From Symsagittifera roscoffensis (lineage: Eukaryota; Xenacoelomorpha; Acoela; Convolutidae), in assembly GCF_963678635.1 (NCBI RefSeq), contig NC_087065.1:70823573-70887572 (forward strand): 64,000 nucleotides of DNA. Direction: 5' to 3'. The position numbers were made by a program, and so were the translations under genes. Below, in pieces: positions 1-9,999 of the stretch; the first letter of the stretch is position 1, and each line of letters starts with the position of its first letter. A model generated the notes under the pieces. It was not told where the DNA came from and made no database searches. It saw only the letters and a list, made by a program, of their open reading frames with translations.

Positions 1-736
1 TCCTGTTGTTCCAGCTCCATCACCTAAAACATAACAGCAATCATAAACCCACTAATATCATCAAAACACTAAATCTTTCCTTTACACACATTTAAAATTT
101 TATTAAAACTTAAATTCACTTAATTTTAAAACCAGATCATCAAGGCTTATCCTTGGATCTTAAATAATTTTCTACTTAATTAAATTTTAAAATTGATCAT
201 CAAGGCTTATCCTTGGATCAAACAGAACAACTTTGTTCTCCCCCACCCACTTAATTAGTGTCTAACGACCTCAAACGTCGATTCACTACCCAACCCTTTC
301 TAAAGACCTAAGACTAATAGAAATTTTTAAACAAAACTAATCATTCAAATTAGGATAAACAGTGAAGAACTTCGGTTATTCATCCTTCACTTGACCCCCC
401 CTCTTACCAGACCCAGGATAAATCTTAGACTTAGTAAGTTTAAAATAGTATCTAACGAACTACTCGCGTTCTAATTATACCTGAACCTTGTGGATCGATT
501 TACTATTCTCCAACCCTTGAACACAATCACTACCCCTAAGTAAGATTAAGTAAGTTAACACCTTAACTTATACTAGCCACGAGAAAGTAAAAAATCATTC
601 TTCGGAATCGATATACTTTTCTCTCCAACCCTGAACAAATAGACCCAGGTTAAGCTAACCAAAAAATCGTAAGAACTAACAGTTTAGGAAAATAGAAATC
701 ATTTAACAACCTTTTGCATCCGTCATCCTAAACCTT
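1..736 (+). promoter_or_regulatory. Retroelement leader (U5/5' untranslated region), structured and repeat-containing
   Basis: This stretch precedes the first frame and has no long frame of its own. It contains a duplicated 25-bp hairpin motif (135-159 and 195-219). It also has three loosely repeated modules, each with a TCGAT-containing element followed by a CCAACCC(TT) word (near 280, 495 and 610). Two GTAAGT splice-donor-like words occur at 434-439 and 550-555. Bases 1 to about 530 recur reverse-complemented at 21.1-21.5, 23.5-24.0, 26.4-26.9 and 30.3-30.8 kb, where they are directly joined to the 3' region. A TATA-like site lies a little upstream of the equivalent point in those copies, so this sequence probably begins close to the transcription start. 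Confidence 0.65.
135..219 (+). repeat. Duplicated 25-bp hairpin motif in the leader
   Basis: The same 25 bp occur at 135-159 and 195-219, starting 60 bp apart. Each copy begins and ends with GATC and contains CAAGG and CCTTG arms around a five-base loop. The pair is kept in every inverted leader copy downstream (for example 21,335-21,420 and 23,795-23,880) with few changes, which suggests a cis-acting RNA or DNA role such as packaging, export or translation control. The role is inference. Confidence 0.6.
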
Positions 737-1204
737 ATGTCATTTAAAAACCTAGGAAATAAGCAAACAATCGTTTTACACAATTGTGAAATAGATAAAA
801 AAAAATACGACCTTGTAATCACACCTCATACACAAACAGTTGGATACATTCGAACAAAACGACAAACACTAAAAAGAAAAATAATAACGAAACAAAGACA
901 AATAACACGAAAAAGATTTTCAAAAAATCGAAACGCATTTTCAGAATCAGAAACCAACAGTTTAGACGAGCTTTACAAACTAAAAGAAACAATAGATAAA
1001 AATTGCCCACTTCACGATCAATTATATTTTTCTGACTCAGAAACAACTTCAAATTCATCAAAAAGAGGAAAAAGAAGAATAAAAAAGCAGTATAAACACA
1101 AACCAGTACATTTATACAATTGGAATCAACCAATTCGACACATTAATAATTACATATTAACAGTCATCGAACGAAAAAATGAGCTCAACGCACACCCCAG
1201 GTGA
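737..1204 (+). CDS. Small basic protein (155 aa), possible RNA-binding regulator
   Basis: First frame of the element; no family recognised. It is rich in Lys and Arg with two basic clusters: residues about 39-65 (with RTKRQTLKRK and ITRKRFSKNR) and about 108-120 (KRGKRRIKKQYK). Between them lie acidic, Ser-rich patches and a leucine-spaced stretch (LDELYKLKETI, near residue 76) resembling a nuclear export signal. A basic nucleic-acid-binding or nuclear-import motif plus an export-like motif recalls Rev/Rex-type retroviral regulators. This is analogy by composition, not homology. It begins at the first ATG after the leader and overlaps the next frame by 26 nt, arguing for coupled or leaky-scanning translation. 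It could instead be a nucleocapsid-like accessory protein. Confidence 0.6.
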   Translation: MSFKNLGNKQTIVLHNCEIDKKKYDLVITPHTQTVGYIRTKRQTLKRKIITKQRQITRKRFSKNRNAFSESETNSLDELYKLKETIDKNCPLHDQLYFSDSETTSNSSKRGKRRIKKQYKHKPVHLYNWNQPIRHINNYILTVIERKNELNAHPR

Positions 1205-3008
1205 AGAAAGTCCAGATGATGATGAAATCTTTCCTTTTATAGTAGATGCAACCACTGATAGAGGACAGCATATATTTTGCAAAAATTTACTATTAAATTT
1301 ATTTGAACCCGGAATCAGTCCATGTAAAACAGAGTTCCCAGATGTAAAAATCAAAAGACAAATCATAGACCACTACTTAAAAGATATATGCAACATAACA
1401 CAACAGTATGGAATCTACTCCATAGAATTCACCTCACCAAACCATAATAATAGAAAATATACAATTCAAACAGATGATCTTGATTTAGAATTTTCAAAAG
1501 TTTTTTCAGAATATATAAAAAGCATCCAATATCATAACTCACAAAGAGCAAACTCCATATTCACCAATGAAGTTTTCGCAATAATATATAGTTATATTTC
1601 GATATTAGAAAACGAAATCCCAATAACAAATGTCTCACCGACAGAAACATCTAAACATTTAAGAGTACGACATGAAATCACACTACTCTCTAGTTATTTA
1701 AACATCATTAAAGAAAATTTCACGAAAGACGACGTTTCACAACATACAAAACACGATCTACAAAAAATTTTGGCATGGTTCATAATAGATTATTTCACAC
1801 ACAATATTGATTTAATTGCACAAGCAAGAAAAAATTTTAGACCCCAAAACTCGAACGATGATACCGCTATCACAGAACAATCAGATTATGTTTGGGACCC
1901 CGAATGGTCTCATCCCGCATTTATAAGCTTCCCACAATCAATCTCAAGTCAAGCAATAAGTACGATATCTTACATAAGAGATTATGTAAAAGTAATACCA
2001 TTAACCATTGATGCAACACCATTAAACTATAATACATTTTTGCCCGATACACAAAATAATAGTTTAAACTCTACAGTTATACACAATGAAAACCTCAATG
2101 GAACTAGGAATCTTACTCAACAAGATATCCAGACACCATCACACTTCATAAATGAAGAAATTGTACACACAACAACTACACAACAAAGTATTTCACCAAT
2201 ACGCCCAAATTTAACAACACCAAGAAATACAAATCCTTCACAAATACAGGTAACCTTACAATCAACCGTTAAACCTTCGGTTGCCCCTAAATATTCACAT
2301 ATGGATTACCAAACATACAGACCCATGACAATACCATCAAAAACACACAAAACATTCACTAGAAACAATTTTGCAGACCATAATTATAATTATACACATC
2401 CATCAAAAACATATAATCAACCACAAAGAAATTTTAACCAATATACAAGATCTCGAAATTGGGATAACCCAATGACCCAACCTAATTCAATAAATTTCCA
2501 AACAAATCCTCCACAGGATCACAGTGAAAATTACCCATTTTTTCAACAAAATAAAAATAAAAAACAGACATCTTATCAAATGGATTATTTATCCTCAGAT
2601 GATGATTTCTTACAACCAGATATATTTGCACCAAATACTCAAGAATATCGTAGACAAGGAATACAGAGAACACGTACAAATCATAGAAATTTTTCTCCAC
2701 AACCAATAGATGCACAACATCAACAACCAATTCAACAACAAAATCTAATTAATACACAATCTTTTCAACCAATTCAACAACAAAATCCAATGACTGCACA
2801 CTCGTATCAAGCATCACAAATGCAAAATGAAATACCACTCCCATATTATCTCCAACAACATGAAATAACAAGAAACCCAACTTTCAAATTTTTCTCAAAT
2901 GCCAAATGCAGCAGAATCATTACAAATGACAATGAATCCATACCTTATGGGTGTATCATCAATAACATCAAACAAACCTTTAATGGTTTTCACAGGAACA
3001 GACCCTGA
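1179..3008 (+). CDS. 609-aa protein with Gln/Asn/Pro-rich C-terminal half, possibly the N-terminal part of a split Gag
   Basis: Intact frame between the basic protein and Gag-Pol; no family recognised. Residues 1 to about 280 look globular, with an acidic N-terminus, hydrophobic helical stretches and Trp-containing segments. Residues about 290-570 are low complexity, rich in Gln, Asn, Pro, Thr and His with repeated IQQQN-type units, as in assembly proteins. It overlaps Gag-Pol by 110 nt. Gag-Pol is in the +1 frame relative to it and is open from 2869, so a +1 or -2 frameshift inside 2869-3005 could fuse the two; Gag-Pol also has its own ATG at 2899. Its position before a capsid-zinc-knuckle protein makes a matrix-like or assembly role plausible, but this is inference. 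Confidence 0.75.
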   Translation: MSSTHTPGEESPDDDEIFPFIVDATTDRGQHIFCKNLLLNLFEPGISPCKTEFPDVKIKRQIIDHYLKDICNITQQYGIYSIEFTSPNHNNRKYTIQTDDLDLEFSKVFSEYIKSIQYHNSQRANSIFTNEVFAIIYSYISILENEIPITNVSPTETSKHLRVRHEITLLSSYLNIIKENFTKDDVSQHTKHDLQKILAWFIIDYFTHNIDLIAQARKNFRPQNSNDDTAITEQSDYVWDPEWSHPAFISFPQSISSQAISTISYIRDYVKVIPLTIDATPLNYNTFLPDTQNNSLNSTVIHNENLNGTRNLTQQDIQTPSHFINEEIVHTTTTQQSISPIRPNLTTPRNTNPSQIQVTLQSTVKPSVAPKYSHMDYQTYRPMTIPSKTHKTFTRNNFADHNYNYTHPSKTYNQPQRNFNQYTRSRNWDNPMTQPNSINFQTNPPQDHSENYPFFQQNKNKKQTSYQMDYLSSDDDFLQPDIFAPNTQEYRRQGIQRTRTNHRNFSPQPIDAQHQQPIQQQNLINTQSFQPIQQQNPMTAHSYQASQMQNEIPLPYYLQQHEITRNPTFKFFSNAKCSRIITNDNESIPYGCIINNIKQTFNGFHRNRP

Positions 3009-6000
3009 ATACTCTGTAGAAGATTATTTAAATGCAGTAACAGCAAACCTGATTTTAAATATTGGACTTGAACCAATTAATACGCCACTACATCAAAATT
3101 GGATACATCGACGCACAGCGTTAATACAAACAACCTTAGATGGCGCAGCCCAAAAATGGTTTTCAGTACTACCTCTAGAAATAAAATCAAACTGGAAAAG
3201 GTTTACACAGGAATTTTCAAAAATGTTTGACTCCGAAAGAAACAAACAACAACAAAGAGTTTTATGTAATGAAATTCGCAGATTACCAAACGAAACCATC
3301 AAGCAAATAGCAGTACGAATCGAAACACTAGTTCGAAAAGCATATTCACTAAATACGCACGACTATAAAAACACAAAGATGACAGAAATCTTAATGATGA
3401 CCTTAACACCACAATTAAGGAAAATAGCAATAAAAAAGAGAGCATCCCATCCTTCTTCAATTCGAGAACCCGATTTAGATTTTCGAAAACTAGTAGACAA
3501 ATTAGAACAAGCAGAAATCACGATGAAACTAGAAGAAACGGAAAATCTGAAATTACAATACGTTAACAGAATTGAAACGACTCCCACTAATATTAATAAT
3601 ATACAGGAATCAGAGACAGACCTCGTTGAAAAAATCACTGAAATACTCAATATTTACGAAAAGAACCCAAACTTTAAAGGCAAACCATCTTTCAAAAAAT
3701 GGTGTAATTATTGCCGACGATACGGACATAGTATTTCCGAATGTAGACAAAAACAGCAAGATAATCAAAATAAACCTCAAAAATATAAAGAACCAAATAA
3801 ATCATTCTATCAATACATGAAAAAAGATCAAAATCTACCAAACAAAACAGTCCACAGCAACAACAGTTCAGGAAAACCACTCCCGAACAATACAAATTAT
3901 ACAAGAAATCAATCACCATATAACTCAAGTTATAGAGGAAGATCACCAGAACGAAGAAACACGAATAATTCATCACAAAATCACTACAATAGATCAAATA
4001 GTCGAAATAACTACTCCAGATCAAATTCAAATACACAACGATTTGTTTCTAGATCTAATTCCCAATCAAGAAATAACTACTATCCAAACAACCAATCACG
4101 AAATTCATCATACAATAGGAATAGAAACTACTCCTATAATCGAAATAGAAGTTATTCAAACAACCGAAACCAGAATTACCCGAACAATCAATCAAGGAAT
4201 AACTCATATAATAGATCGAACTATAACAGACCAAATAATAATTACCAAAACAGATCGCGAAATAATTCACAAAATCGACACTCAAGTTATAATAATCGTT
4301 ATAGAAATTATTCCCAATCACCACACCGGAATAATAATAACTATAATAATTCTAATAATCGCCACAGAAGTAGTACACCTAAACATCAAAGACAAATCAA
4401 TCAAGTACAGTCTAATCCAGAAACAACATCAGACCCTCCAGGTATTGATGACACAGTAACTGATACGTTACAACTCAATCAAATAAACTGTACATCATCA
4501 GATTCAGAAAGTGATACTGAAAACACTCTTTCTATCAATATGATAAAAGTCGAAAATGACTATGAATCTGTCATATATGAACAACCTTTTTCATCACACA
4601 TATATGAAAATCAATCAGAATTTCTCCAAAATTATTACACTACACCCATAAATTCCACACCAACGACGCAAGAAACAAATGAGATTAACACTACAAATCA
4701 AACCAATAAAAATACCAAAACAAAATGCTTGAATACAAACCACATTTATCAAAATATACAAAAAGAACAACCCAAAGAAAAAATTTGGACAATACCCTTT
4801 CTCTTAGAAAGCCCAAGAAATAAAGAATTTCAACCACCAGATCTTGAAATAGATTTTTTAATTGATTCAGGAGCAGAATCAAACATAATAAACATCCCCA
4901 CATGGAATGAAATAAAAACTTTACACCCAAAGCTAACACCTCTTGAAACCTCCAGTAAGTTAGCAACAGCACAAGGATCAACATTGATAAACTACGGAAA
5001 AATCCAATTATTTCTCCTCCCCACCAGAACAATGGAGCAAAGCAAAATTTTAAATAAGCCATTTAAACAAATATTCCATATCACTGATATTAAATATAAT
5101 ATCATTGGAATACCATTTATTTCGAAGTATATACCAACAATTAACATACTAAATAGTAAAATATTAATCAAAGATAAATATACAAAAACAAAAGAAACAT
5201 CCTTAACATTTTTTCAAAGATTAAATAAACAACCACCATTCTTTTCAAAATTCTACCCGATATTTAACCAACAAAGAAAACACCTAAAACCACTATCAGG
5301 AAATATCTATAATTTTTCAATCAAACAAGTTCACCAATATGATAAAGAACAAAACAAACAAAAATTTTATATGTCAGAATTTGAATTCAAACCTATTCAC
5401 AAATTTTTCAAAATCACAATCTCATCCATAAAATATTTGAAAAATTCGAATTCCGATATCATTTCCTTACATGTCTATAACAACACACCTTACCAAGTAA
5501 CATTACCTTTAGGACTTTTAGGATATTGTGAAACCAACGCTACAATATCACCAATACACGAAAAAGCCTATCGCGTAAATAATATACTCCAATTACTAGA
5601 TATTTGCCAATCTACAATTCTTAATGAAGAATTATCTATAAATAATATAATAAGTAACGAAAACAGAAATACGGATTATTTCACAAAAACTCCATATTTC
5701 AAACCTACATTCAACATAAGTAACTACACAGAGGACCAACAAAAATTTTTAACAATGTTTAATTTCCAACATTCACAAATAACACAAGACGAATTCGAAA
5801 AATTAGCCAAACAGCTAATTAAATATTCATCAGTCTATGCAACATCAAAATTCGATGTTGGAAAAATCAGTTCATCACTACATCTCCCGTTAAAACCAGA
5901 CGCAGTTTTCAAAAAACAGAGAGCAAGTAAAGTACCAATTCACTTACACGATAAAGTAAACAGATTACTCGATATTTTAGAACAATACAACATTATATCA

Positions 6001-8901
6001 CCAGTAAACAAAGAAGAACAACCAAAAGGCAACACATTTATCAACCCCGTTATCATTCTAGCTAAAGGAGAATCACTAAAAATCGTTCTCGATGCTAGAT
6101 ACCTCAATTCACTTATAGATGAATCAAAATGTAATTGGCCCATTGAACCAATACAAGTTATTTTAACAAAAATAAACGGCAAATACTTTACAACCGCCGA
6201 TATGAATAGTGCATACAATCAAATTCCACTAGATGAACAATCACGACGTTTAACACAATTTGTTATCGGAAACCAACAATATGAATTCAACCGCTTATTC
6301 TATGGAATATCCATAGGACCAGCAGCATTTTCAGCTTTTATGAGCAAAATTTTTAGACCACTAATACTCAAGAAAAACGCAATCACCTATTTAGACGATG
6401 TTTTTATGCAATCACAAACAAAAGACGAGATGTTCAATGTTTTAGAAAAATATCACCAAATACTTCAGAACGAAAATCTGAAGGCCGCCCCCGATAAATC
6501 ACACTTCTTTTTGACAAGAGTTAAATTCTTAGGACATAATATAGAAAGAAAAACAATCACTCCATTGAAATCACGCATTGACGCTATTCAAAAACTTCAA
6601 CCACCAACAAATAAAAAGAAAATCCAAGAATTTCTTGGAATGTTAAACTTTTTAAGTAAATATGTTTATAAAATGCAATTATATCTACGACCATTTTATA
6701 ACATCCTTAGACAACAAAATAATTTTGAATGGAACGCAGAACATCAAACACGATTTGAAGAAATAAAGAAACTTTTAACTGAACAAATTTCAAACACAAT
6801 TCCAGATTCAAATCAACCATTTTATGCAATGTGCGATGCTTCGAACTTTGGCATCGGTGCAGCACTATTACAATCACATAATGGTACAAATAAAATGAAC
6901 CTCATATCAGCAAATTCTCGATTATTCACTCAAGCAGAGCTACGACTCTCAACTCTAATGAGAGAATGTACAGCCATAATATATACACTGACAGAATATG
7001 AATTTCTGATACTTGGATCAAAACATCCAACAGTTCTATTCACAGACCATAAACCAATCATCTTTCTTTTTACACAAAAATCTAACCCAAACCACCGAGT
7101 TTACAGATTTCAACTAATTCTGATGAAATTTCCAAACTTACATATAGTTTGGACTGCAGGAAAAAATCTTGCATTACCAGACACCTTAAGTCGAAATACA
7201 CCACCTGAATTACTTACACGAAAAACAACAGTTGAAATACCCAAAAACATAAAATTCTACCTTGCAGAAAACGAAACATCACCCCGATTGGAATGCAAAT
7301 ATGCAGTAAAAACAGATATTGAACAATCACAAATAAATAATTTACAACATTTCCCACTTTATTTAGATTGTCAAAATAATCATTATGAAGTTGATCTACT
7401 AGGAACATCAACTTTCAAACCAATCCCATATTCTCAATGGATAAAAAATAACACCCAACAAAAACGAACAAAACAACACCCACCTAAGAAAGACCATTTT
7501 CCACTAATTGAAAAAGAAGATTTAACTGATAAAATAAATTTATCAGGACCACAAACAAATGATTCAAAATACACAATAAATCAAGTTTTTGACCTTCACG
7601 ACCCACTTGATACAATACCCTTATCTAAATTCGAAATTGAAAACATTTTTCTCCCTCCAACAGAAACGATTACAATTTCAACACTGAAACAATATCAAAA
7701 TCTTGACCCGATAATTAGACAACTAAAATCATGGCACAAATATAAAACTAAACCTGTCAAAGCAGATTCAACCATTCTAGGAAACAAAACACTCCTCCGA
7801 TACTTTCGCAAATTTAACAATACAACAATTAACGAAAATACAGACCTTTTAGAGTATAACCTAAATGAATCTACAGTTCCCTGTCTCCCTTTAAGTATGA
7901 TTCTTATAGCTTTTAATATCTCACATACACAAAATATTAAAGGACACTCTGGATCAGAAAAAACATATTCAAACTTTATACAAAATTTTTACTTCCCAAA
8001 TGCACCAATTTGGATAAAAGTACTATGCAATGATTGTATAGTATGTCAACTAAATAAACCTTACCCAAATCAAAAACAAATAGCACAAAAACAAGATTTT
8101 AAAGGACAAAGCTTGTACTTTAACCATCGTATCTCATTTGATACCAAAGGACCAATTTCACCCTCATCCGAAGGAAACTCCTACATTATGGTAATTGTTG
8201 ACGCATTTACACATTATGTAGCACTTAACCCAGTACCACATTGTAACGCTTATTACGCTTACACAACACTCTATGAACACTGGATAGCAAAATTCGGACT
8301 ACCAGAAATTTTAGTTACAGACAACGGTACAGAATTCATAAATAATGAAATTATCACACTATGTCATTTATATAACATTAAACACAAACCACGTACATCT
8401 CATGCACCTTGGACAAACGGCTTAGTCGAAGGTATGAACCGTTCATTACAAGAATACCTTAGATGTATCATCAACGGAAATGATACAAAATATACCGAAT
8501 GGTCAGCAGATGTAAAATTATTTCCCTTAGCGTATAATTCACAAATTACGACAACTTTAGGAATGTCACCATACGAAATGGTTTTTAACCAAAAGCCACG
8601 CAAACCAATAATGTTTACAGCAAATTCTCATAAAAACGCACAAGGTTATTGTCAACCGAATAAAGACTCAATTTGTTATAACCTACCTTTACATACACAC
8701 GATGAAGATCATTTTCATCACCCACAAATTCTTAAACTAGCCTCCGGTACACACACCGAATGGATTCTAAATAGAGATAAAAAACACAATGAAATTTATC
8801 AAAAAATAACAAAAAAGTTATTACAAAGACAAAACATTAATGAACAAATCAATTCACGTTTTACACCAGCCTCCGAATTAAAAATGGAACATTTGTTTTG
8901 A
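2899..8901 (+). CDS. gag-pol: Gag-Pol polyprotein (2,000 aa): capsid, zinc knuckle, protease, RT, RNase H, integrase
   Basis: Structural and replication polyprotein. Residues about 30-230 match the retrotransposon Gag (capsid) pattern. A CCHC knuckle is at C269, C272, H277, C282. Residues about 315-500 are an extreme Asn/Arg/Ser/Tyr-rich tail. The aspartic protease has DSGA at 656-659. RT spans about 1000-1210 with D1101 and YLDD at 1164-1167. RNase H shows D1313, E1356 and D1383. Integrase has H1676, H1683, C1713, C1716 and the catalytic D1748, D1808, E1844, with exactly 35 residues between the last two. All catalytic residues looked for are present. PR-RT-RH-IN order places it in Ty3/gypsy. 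The frame stops just before the integrase C-terminal domain, which continues in the -1 frame. Gag and Pol share one frame, with no stop between them. Confidence 0.95.
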   Translation: MPNAAESLQMTMNPYLMGVSSITSNKPLMVFTGTDPEYSVEDYLNAVTANLILNIGLEPINTPLHQNWIHRRTALIQTTLDGAAQKWFSVLPLEIKSNWKRFTQEFSKMFDSERNKQQQRVLCNEIRRLPNETIKQIAVRIETLVRKAYSLNTHDYKNTKMTEILMMTLTPQLRKIAIKKRASHPSSIREPDLDFRKLVDKLEQAEITMKLEETENLKLQYVNRIETTPTNINNIQESETDLVEKITEILNIYEKNPNFKGKPSFKKWCNYCRRYGHSISECRQKQQDNQNKPQKYKEPNKSFYQYMKKDQNLPNKTVHSNNSSGKPLPNNTNYTRNQSPYNSSYRGRSPERRNTNNSSQNHYNRSNSRNNYSRSNSNTQRFVSRSNSQSRNNYYPNNQSRNSSYNRNRNYSYNRNRSYSNNRNQNYPNNQSRNNSYNRSNYNRPNNNYQNRSRNNSQNRHSSYNNRYRNYSQSPHRNNNNYNNSNNRHRSSTPKHQRQINQVQSNPETTSDPPGIDDTVTDTLQLNQINCTSSDSESDTENTLSINMIKVENDYESVIYEQPFSSHIYENQSEFLQNYYTTPINSTPTTQETNEINTTNQTNKNTKTKCLNTNHIYQNIQKEQPKEKIWTIPFLLESPRNKEFQPPDLEIDFLIDSGAESNIINIPTWNEIKTLHPKLTPLETSSKLATAQGSTLINYGKIQLFLLPTRTMEQSKILNKPFKQIFHITDIKYNIIGIPFISKYIPTINILNSKILIKDKYTKTKETSLTFFQRLNKQPPFFSKFYPIFNQQRKHLKPLSGNIYNFSIKQVHQYDKEQNKQKFYMSEFEFKPIHKFFKITISSIKYLKNSNSDIISLHVYNNTPYQVTLPLGLLGYCETNATISPIHEKAYRVNNILQLLDICQSTILNEELSINNIISNENRNTDYFTKTPYFKPTFNISNYTEDQQKFLTMFNFQHSQITQDEFEKLAKQLIKYSSVYATSKFDVGKISSSLHLPLKPDAVFKKQRASKVPIHLHDKVNRLLDILEQYNIISPVNKEEQPKGNTFINPVIILAKGESLKIVLDARYLNSLIDESKCNWPIEPIQVILTKINGKYFTTADMNSAYNQIPLDEQSRRLTQFVIGNQQYEFNRLFYGISIGPAAFSAFMSKIFRPLILKKNAITYLDDVFMQSQTKDEMFNVLEKYHQILQNENLKAAPDKSHFFLTRVKFLGHNIERKTITPLKSRIDAIQKLQPPTNKKKIQEFLGMLNFLSKYVYKMQLYLRPFYNILRQQNNFEWNAEHQTRFEEIKKLLTEQISNTIPDSNQPFYAMCDASNFGIGAALLQSHNGTNKMNLISANSRLFTQAELRLSTLMRECTAIIYTLTEYEFLILGSKHPTVLFTDHKPIIFLFTQKSNPNHRVYRFQLILMKFPNLHIVWTAGKNLALPDTLSRNTPPELLTRKTTVEIPKNIKFYLAENETSPRLECKYAVKTDIEQSQINNLQHFPLYLDCQNNHYEVDLLGTSTFKPIPYSQWIKNNTQQKRTKQHPPKKDHFPLIEKEDLTDKINLSGPQTNDSKYTINQVFDLHDPLDTIPLSKFEIENIFLPPTETITISTLKQYQNLDPIIRQLKSWHKYKTKPVKADSTILGNKTLLRYFRKFNNTTINENTDLLEYNLNESTVPCLPLSMILIAFNISHTQNIKGHSGSEKTYSNFIQNFYFPNAPIWIKVLCNDCIVCQLNKPYPNQKQIAQKQDFKGQSLYFNHRISFDTKGPISPSSEGNSYIMVIVDAFTHYVALNPVPHCNAYYAYTTLYEHWIAKFGLPEILVTDNGTEFINNEIITLCHLYNIKHKPRTSHAPWTNGLVEGMNRSLQEYLRCIINGNDTKYTEWSADVKLFPLAYNSQITTTLGMSPYEMVFNQKPRKPIMFTANSHKNAQGYCQPNKDSICYNLPLHTHDEDHFHHPQILKLASGTHTEWILNRDKKHNEIYQKITKKLLQRQNINEQINSRFTPASELKMEHLF

Positions 8902-9401
8902 TACCTAATTTTAATACTCAAAAAGGAATTTCTAAAAAATTACAACCCCTTCGAAAAGGACCATACCAAATAATTGCCAAACCCACTGATGTCACATATA
9001 AAATTACCGACTCAAACAAAAAAGAAATCGTTCAACATCGAAACAACCTATTACCTTATTACCCAAAAGAATACGCACTCCGCGAATTAACTCAATTATA
9101 TTCTTTCACAGGATTAAAAATCATTCAAAATGAACCACATCTGAAAAACACAGAACAAAATGATAACCCCACCGAAAATCAAAACACAAAACCAACCGCC
9201 ACCAAAAACAATACACAAAACCATAAAGAATCCCCAAAACAAAGAAAAAATAGAAAAATGACCGAACAAATAATACCCCAAGAACAAATCGACAAATCAG
9301 AAAATAGAAAAACAACAAGACTCCGAAATCAACCACGTAAAAACTATAAAATATTCATCCCCCAATCTAAAATTTTAAAGAAAGTAGAATTTCAAAAGTA
9401 A
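8844..9401 (+). CDS. Integrase C-terminal (GPY/F-like) domain and tail in the -1 frame
   Basis: This frame is open from 8844 and overlaps the end of Gag-Pol by 58 nt. It has no ATG near its start. After the junction it reads a typical integrase tail: the LRKGPYQII segment of the GPY/F module, then DVTYKI and the NNLLPYYPKE segment. A Lys/Gln/Asn-rich basic extension of about 90 residues follows. Reading through needs a -1 shift within 8844-8898; slipping at the TTT before the Gag-Pol stop gives a smooth junction. No classical X-XXY-YYZ slippery heptamer stands out, so either a one-base deletion in this copy or an unusual programmed shift is possible. Confidence 0.8.
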   Translation, partial: TNQFTFYTSLRIKNGTFVLIPNFNTQKGISKKLQPLRKGPYQIIAKPTDVTYKITDSNKKEIVQHRNNLLPYYPKEYALRELTQLYSFTGLKIIQNEPHLKNTEQNDNPTENQNTKPTATKNNTQNHKESPKQRKNRKMTEQIIPQEQIDKSENRKTTRLRNQPRKNYKIFIPQSKILKKVEFQK

Positions 9402-9999
9402 TTTTAACATTATACTTCACTATCTTGAAACCTTCGAAACATTTTTCATTTCCATTTTTCAAAATAACATGCTGACAAGTACGCAATAATTCTAGTTCAA
9501 AATAGACCAATAGGATTCATCCAATCCGTCACTTTCTCTAACTGAAACTAAGACCAATTAGACGATTCATATAGAACTCCAGGCACATCTATAACTATAA
9601 ATTTACGACCTCCAGGTCAAAAATAAGCAAACCACTCCAACTTGACAACTAAAATAAATATCACCATAATACCGTACCCCTCCCTTATCTAATAACCCAA
9701 AGATCAACAATATTTCCCCAACTCAGACCACGAATACCCCCAAAACAAATTTGTTAACTTAGCCTAAAGTAACAAAATGAACATTTTAATTAGCCTAAAG
9801 TATAAAAATCTCACCATACCCCGGATCATTTGACAAACAAAAATAAAGAAAAAGACGACCTCCCGATCACCATGAAAATTGCCCCCAACAATTTTTTACA
9901 AAACTCAACCCACTTGTCAAAAAACTAATAAATAATCCGACCACACTAGAAAATCGCCTCAAACAGCAAAAAATATTCGACCAAGAGATCATTTCTTAA
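9402..9999 (+). other. Non-coding spacer between pol and the membrane-protein genes
   Basis: About 600 bp rich in stops in the plus-strand frames. It contains a 13-bp direct repeat (TTAGCCTAAAGTA at 9759-9771 and 9790-9802) and two related CGACCTCC words (near 9608 and 9856). It separates the gag-pol block from the downstream block, so it may hold a splice acceptor, subgenomic promoter or internal entry site for the env-side genes. No specific site can be proven by eye. Confidence 0.45.

Noticed and set aside
1-736. Primer binding site in the leader
   Set aside because: Several TGGATC words exist, but none has a convincing match to a tRNA 3' end that I can confirm without a search.
819-1133. 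Minus-strand Phe/Leu-rich frame
   Set aside because: Shadow of the Lys/Arg-rich plus-strand frame (A-rich codons read in reverse).
4043-4459. Plus-strand 138-codon Ile/Thr-rich frame
   Set aside because: Alternative-frame shadow of the low-complexity Asn/Arg tail of Gag.
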